The position numbers were made by a program, and so were the translations under genes. A stretch of 64,000 bases of DNA. Origin: Mumia xiangluensis (GTDB taxonomy: Bacteria > Actinomycetota > Actinomycetes > Propionibacteriales > Nocardioidaceae). The notes under the pieces were generated by a model that saw only the letters and a list, made by a program, of their open reading frames with translations, was not told where the DNA came from and ran no database searches. Location: NCBI RefSeq assembly GCF_010994095.1, contig NZ_WJYO01000002.1:62001-126000 (forward strand). The letters run 5' to 3'. Shown one piece after another: positions 61,263 through 64,000 of this stretch. Each line of letters starts with the position of its first letter. Within the stretch, counting starts at the first letter, position 1.

Positions 61263-62180
61263 TCACTCCCCCGACAGCACCTGCGCGAGGCCATGAGCGC
61301 CGATGGCGTGCAGCTGCGGCGCGTCGTCGGACGACGTCACGAGCAGCACGGCGAACACCGCGGCCCAGGCGCGGGCACGGTCCCACATCGCGGTATCGGC
61401 GACACCGGCACGCGAGACCAGCTCGCGGAACTCGCGACGCCCCTCCGCGTCGAACGTCAGCCACGCCGTCGCGAGATCGCTGGCCGGGTCACCGGACGTG
61501 ACGTCACCGAAGTCGATGACCGCCGACAGTGCGAGCGTGCCCGCTTCGTCCGGAGACGCCAGGAGGTTCGCCGGATGCAGGTCGCCGTGCACCCACAGGG
61601 GCGGGCCGTCCCACTCCGGTGTCGTGCGGAGGCGGTCCCACAGGTCGAGCAGCGCCGCGCGCTCGGGCAGGGGGTGCGCGTCGAGACGCTCCCGGATGCC
61701 GGCGTCGCGGACGGCCAGCGGCACGCCCCGGTACGCGTTCACGGGCGCGTCGTCCGGTGCCGGACGGTGCAGCGCCGTCACGAACGCCGCGAGCGGCCGC
61801 GCCAGCGTACGGCGCTCGTCCACCGCGCTCCGCACCACAGCCTCGCCGTCGAACCACGGCACGACGCTCCACCACCACGGGTACGCCGGTCCGTGCGCGC
61901 CGTCGCTCGGCGATCCGACCCGCACGGGCACCGGGACCGGGGTCGGCAGACGGGGTGCGAGCACCGGAAGCCACTCCTGCTCGTGCCGCACGAGCCGTGC
62001 ACCGAGCTCCCGGCGTGGGATCCGCAGCGCCAGGTCGTCGCCGAGCCGTAGCACCTCGTTGTCCCAGCCGTGCGCGACGAGCTCCAGCGGGAGGTCGGCG
62101 AGATCCGGGTGCTGCGACGCGAGCAGGCCGCGTACGAGGTCGATCGTCACGTCGACCTCAGCTGCAGGGATCGGGGCCAC
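61263..62180 (-). CDS. Aminoglycoside phosphotransferase-family kinase
   Basis: A 305-residue protein-kinase-like phosphotransferase. The N-lobe has GWDNEVLRLGDDLALRIPRR. The catalytic loop is WVHGDLHPANLLASPDEAG (Asp base and Asn), and the metal Asp is in AVIDFGDVTSGDPASDLATA. All catalytic residues are present. The family phosphorylates aminoglycosides, macrolides or small metabolites; nothing in the context says which, and a resistance role should not be assumed. Confidence 0.87.
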   Translation of the reverse strand: MAPIPAAEVDVTIDLVRGLLASQHPDLADLPLELVAHGWDNEVLRLGDDLALRIPRRELGARLVRHEQEWLPVLAPRLPTPVPVPVRVGSPSDGAHGPAYPWWWSVVPWFDGEAVVRSAVDERRTLARPLAAFVTALHRPAPDDAPVNAYRGVPLAVRDAGIRERLDAHPLPERAALLDLWDRLRTTPEWDGPPLWVHGDLHPANLLASPDEAGTLALSAVIDFGDVTSGDPASDLATAWLTFDAEGRREFRELVSRAGVADTAMWDRARAWAAVFAVLLVTSSDDAPQLHAIGAHGLAQVLSGE

Positions 62181-62239
62181 CGGTCGATGCTAGTCCGACC
62201 GCGCTGGTGCGGCCGTCGGCGAGCAGCGCCGCAAGCGGG

Positions 62240-62551
62240 CTACGGCACCACCCGTGCGCCGAGCGCCTCGATCAGTCGTTGCAACCCACGACGCCCGCGC
62301 CCCCAGTCGGTGATCGCGAACGACTCCGTCGTCATGAACGTCAGGAGCGTCTCGGTCGGCGACGGGCCGGGAGCGATCCCGACGGTCAGGTTCGAGCCCC
62401 AGGAGAGCGCACTGGCGCCCTTCCTGAACGCCACCGCGCTCGGAGTCGTACGGCGAGGGTCGGGCATCCAGCCCTGCCGTGCCGCGGCCACCCGGAGCGC
62501 CTGGACGGCTGTTGCCGGGGGCTGGTTCACCACTGCCTGCACCTGTGCCAT
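62240..62551 (-). CDS. Conserved hypothetical protein
   Basis: A 103-residue protein (MAQVQAVVNQPPATAVQALR). It has one helix, then an alternating beta part (ALSWGSNLTVGIAPGPSPTE, TLLTFMTTESFAITDWGRGR) and a terminal helix. No signal peptide or membrane helix. It resembles small actinobacterial SRPBCC-like or DUF proteins but no family is recognised. It is followed by the kinase gene after 59 bases. Confidence 0.6.
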   Translation of the reverse strand: MAQVQAVVNQPPATAVQALRVAAARQGWMPDPRRTTPSAVAFRKGASALSWGSNLTVGIAPGPSPTETLLTFMTTESFAITDWGRGRRGLQRLIEALGARVVP

Positions 62552-62579
62552 GTCAGGAGGCTACTGAACGGGCGGCCGC

Positions 62580-63200
62580 TCAGCCCGCGACCTCGATCGT
62601 GTGCGCGGCGCGACGGACCTTGGCCTCGAGGTAGCGGACGTTCGCGTCTCGCCGGTGCACGCCTGTCGGGACGCACGCGACCACGTCGATGCCCAGGCGT
62701 GCGAGCTGGCCCGCCTTGTCCGGGTTGTTGGTCAGTAGACGCACGGACGTACGTCCGAGTGCGGCGAGCATCTGCGCGGCGACGGTGTAGTCGCGCTCGT
62801 CGGCCCCGAAGCCGAGTGCGACGTTCGCGTCGAACGTGTCGAGGCCGGTGTCCTGCAGGAGGTAGGCGTCGAGCTTCGCGTACAGCCCGATCCCTCTCCC
62901 CTCCTGCCGCAGATAGAGCAGCACTCCCCCGGCCGAGGAGATCCGCGCGAGCGACTCCGCGAGCTGGGGACCGCAGTCGCACCGCTCGCTCCCGAGCACG
63001 TCACCGGTCAGGCACTCGCTGTGCACGCGTACGAGGGGCGGCTCGCGGCCGGGGTCTCCCAGCTCGACAGCGAGATGTTCGCGCCCGTCGACGAGGCCGT
63101 CGAACGTCACCACCTGCCCGAGCGCGGTCGCGCCGCCCGCGAGCGAGAGCGGGACCGGTACGCGCGCCCGTACGGTTGCGGGCGCAGCCGCGGTGCTCAC
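62580..63200 (-). CDS. ribA: GTP cyclohydrolase II
   Basis: A 206-residue zinc enzyme that opens GTP for riboflavin synthesis. The zinc ligands are the three Cys of CLTGDVLGSERCDCGPQ; the active site is LYLRQEGRGIGLYAKLDAYL and the phosphate contacts RLLTNNPDKAGQL. The GTG at 63200 overlaps the reductase gene by 4 bases; in-frame codons upstream are inside that gene. It stands alone, not fused to RibB. Pairing with a RibD-type reductase supports a riboflavin- or deazaflavin-related pathway. Confidence 0.95.
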   Translation of the reverse strand: MSTAAAPATVRARVPVPLSLAGGATALGQVVTFDGLVDGREHLAVELGDPGREPPLVRVHSECLTGDVLGSERCDCGPQLAESLARISSAGGVLLYLRQEGRGIGLYAKLDAYLLQDTGLDTFDANVALGFGADERDYTVAAQMLAALGRTSVRLLTNNPDKAGQLARLGIDVVACVPTGVHRRDANVRYLEAKVRRAAHTIEVAG

Positions 63201-63889
63201 GCCGCCTCGCAGCGCTCGGACAACGCGTAGCGGACGAGCACGACGTCGTCGAGCGTCCTCGTCTCGACCGGTCGAGCACGGTGATCGTGGCACCACCGGT
63301 ACTGGCCGTCGTCCACCCACCGCCGCGCCCGTCGGTCACCGAGGAAGAACGGCGCGACGACCAGCTGGAGCTCGTCGGCGAGACCTTCGGTGAGGAACTG
63401 CGTGTGGACGGTCGCCCCGCCCTCGACCATCAGGCGCCGCACCCCCCGCCGGTAGAGGTCCTCGGCGACGCGGCGCATCGTGACCGGCTCGCCCCCGTCG
63501 ACGACCGTGGCGAGGTCACCGAACGCCAGCCGGCCCTCGTCGACGTGGGCGCTCGGGCAGTAGACGAGCTTCTCGACGTCCCCGGCGGTGAAGAACGCGC
63601 TGGCGCGGTCGATCGTGACGTGCTCGCTCACGGTGACCTTCACCGGCGAGTCGGTGGCCCCTCGCCGCCGCCGCCCCACGACCCTCGCAGGCGCGCGGAC
63701 GAGCAGTCGTGGGTCGTCGTTGCGCACGGTCGCCGCGCCGACGAGGATCGCGTCGCTGTCGGCTCTGACGCCGTCGACACGATCCAGGTCCGCTGGTCCC
63801 GAGAGGTGCAGCGGCCGGTCGCTGGTGTCGTCGAGATAGCCGTCGAGGGTGATGGCGCACGACAGGATCGTGTAGGGCAGGTCAGGCAT
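63197..63889 (-). CDS. RibD C-terminal-type reductase
   Basis: A 230-residue reductase of the DHFR fold (RibD_C): YTILSCAITLDGYLDDTSDR at the start, ADSDAILVGAATVRNDDPRL for NADPH/substrate binding, and RLMVEGGATVHTQFLTEGLA at the end. In riboflavin synthesis such enzymes reduce the ribosylamino-pyrimidine made after GTP cyclohydrolase II. There is no deaminase domain, so either a separate deaminase exists or this is a paralogue in another pterin-like pathway. It is coupled to ribA by GTGA. Confidence 0.87.
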   Translation of the reverse strand: MPDLPYTILSCAITLDGYLDDTSDRPLHLSGPADLDRVDGVRADSDAILVGAATVRNDDPRLLVRAPARVVGRRRRGATDSPVKVTVSEHVTIDRASAFFTAGDVEKLVYCPSAHVDEGRLAFGDLATVVDGGEPVTMRRVAEDLYRRGVRRLMVEGGATVHTQFLTEGLADELQLVVAPFFLGDRRARRWVDDGQYRWCHDHRARPVETRTLDDVVLVRYALSERCEAA

Positions 63890-64000
63890 CGGCGGCTCCC
63901 GTCATCGGAGATGGGGCGTGCGCGCGGATCCGCCCGCGCGCGTCGAGCAGGAGGACGGCCACTCCGGGTGCCGTGGCGAGGAGGGCCAGCAGCCCGTACA
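63882..64000 (-). CDS. C-terminal end of an upstream gene (partial)
   Basis: An open frame runs in from the right edge and stops at 63882-63884, overlapping the reductase start by 8 bases. The last 38 residues read YGLLALLATAPGVAVLLLDA then RGRIRAHAPSP and a short Ala-rich end. Too little is present to name it. The overlap suggests it belongs to the rib operon. Confidence 0.5.
   Translation of the reverse strand, partial: YGLLALLATAPGVAVLLLDARGRIRAHAPSPMTGAADA

Noticed and set aside
61263-62180. Antibiotic resistance gene
   Set aside because: Only the general phosphotransferase family can be supported; no resistance-specific motif or mobile context is present.

Overview
The window is chromosomal DNA of a high-GC Gram-positive bacterium. 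A phosphatidylinositol-mannoside cluster (pgsA, an acyltransferase, pimA), actinobacterial LexA-type boxes, DUF222/HNH and PdxST genes, frequent GTG starts and ATGA/GTGA gene overlaps all point to Actinobacteria. A member of the Nocardioidaceae or a near relative is my best guess, but that is inference only. Most of the window is ordinary housekeeping DNA read from the minus strand.

Layout. 1-3059: osmoprotectant ABC importer (binding lipoprotein, permease, ATPase, permease). 3250-8983: nusB, efp, an M24 peptidase, aroB, aroK, aroC and a prepilin peptidase. 9112-10911: a plus-strand DUF222/HNH nuclease gene with a LexA-type box over its start codon and a 57-bp tandem repeat in its 3' part. 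10957-18425: aroE, mltG, ruvX, alaS, two small envelope genes and rarA. 18447-24381: an oligopeptide-type binding lipoprotein, a 24-bp tandem repeat, aspS, hisS and an MBL hydrolase. 24521-31734: a DUF349 gene, then relA, apt, yajC, ruvB, ruvA and ruvC; secD and secF are absent from their usual place, and ruvC has a LexA-type box. 31875-42569: csbD-like, a tandem duplicate pair, yebC, pdxT, an unknown gene, pdxS, a LemA-like gene, pimA, PIM acyltransferase, pgsA, HIT and thrS. 42757-48409: a flavin/FMN-type stress protein, a PepSY-like protein, a 5'-truncated Ig-repeat gene, a flavin monooxygenase and a LuxR/TPR regulator.

48479-57566 is an integrated mobile element of about 9.1 kb. It is bounded by a 23-bp duplication of the 3' end of a tRNA-Val(CAC) gene. 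From left to right it holds a tyrosine integrase, an excisionase-like HTH gene, and a translationally coupled operon. That operon contains small DNA-binding proteins, a six-copy GGTACGCC iteron-like array, an HK97-like capsid protein and a DUF2742 protein. A lower-GC cargo block follows (two membrane proteins and a RusA-like resolvase), then a GNAT acetyltransferase pair. The layout resembles the small capsid-carrying prophage-like elements of mycobacteria (phiRv1/phiRv2) and phage satellites in general. It has capsid and integration genes, but I see no terminase, portal, tail or lysis gene. This is the most unusual system in the window.

57547-64000: the tRNA-Val host gene, a PabC-like aminotransferase, a plus-strand tRNA cluster (Gly, Cys, Val), a secreted protein with a filamentous-haemagglutinin (TPS) domain that is unexpected in a monoderm, a collagen-like secreted protein, a phosphotransferase, and ribA plus a RibD-type reductase.
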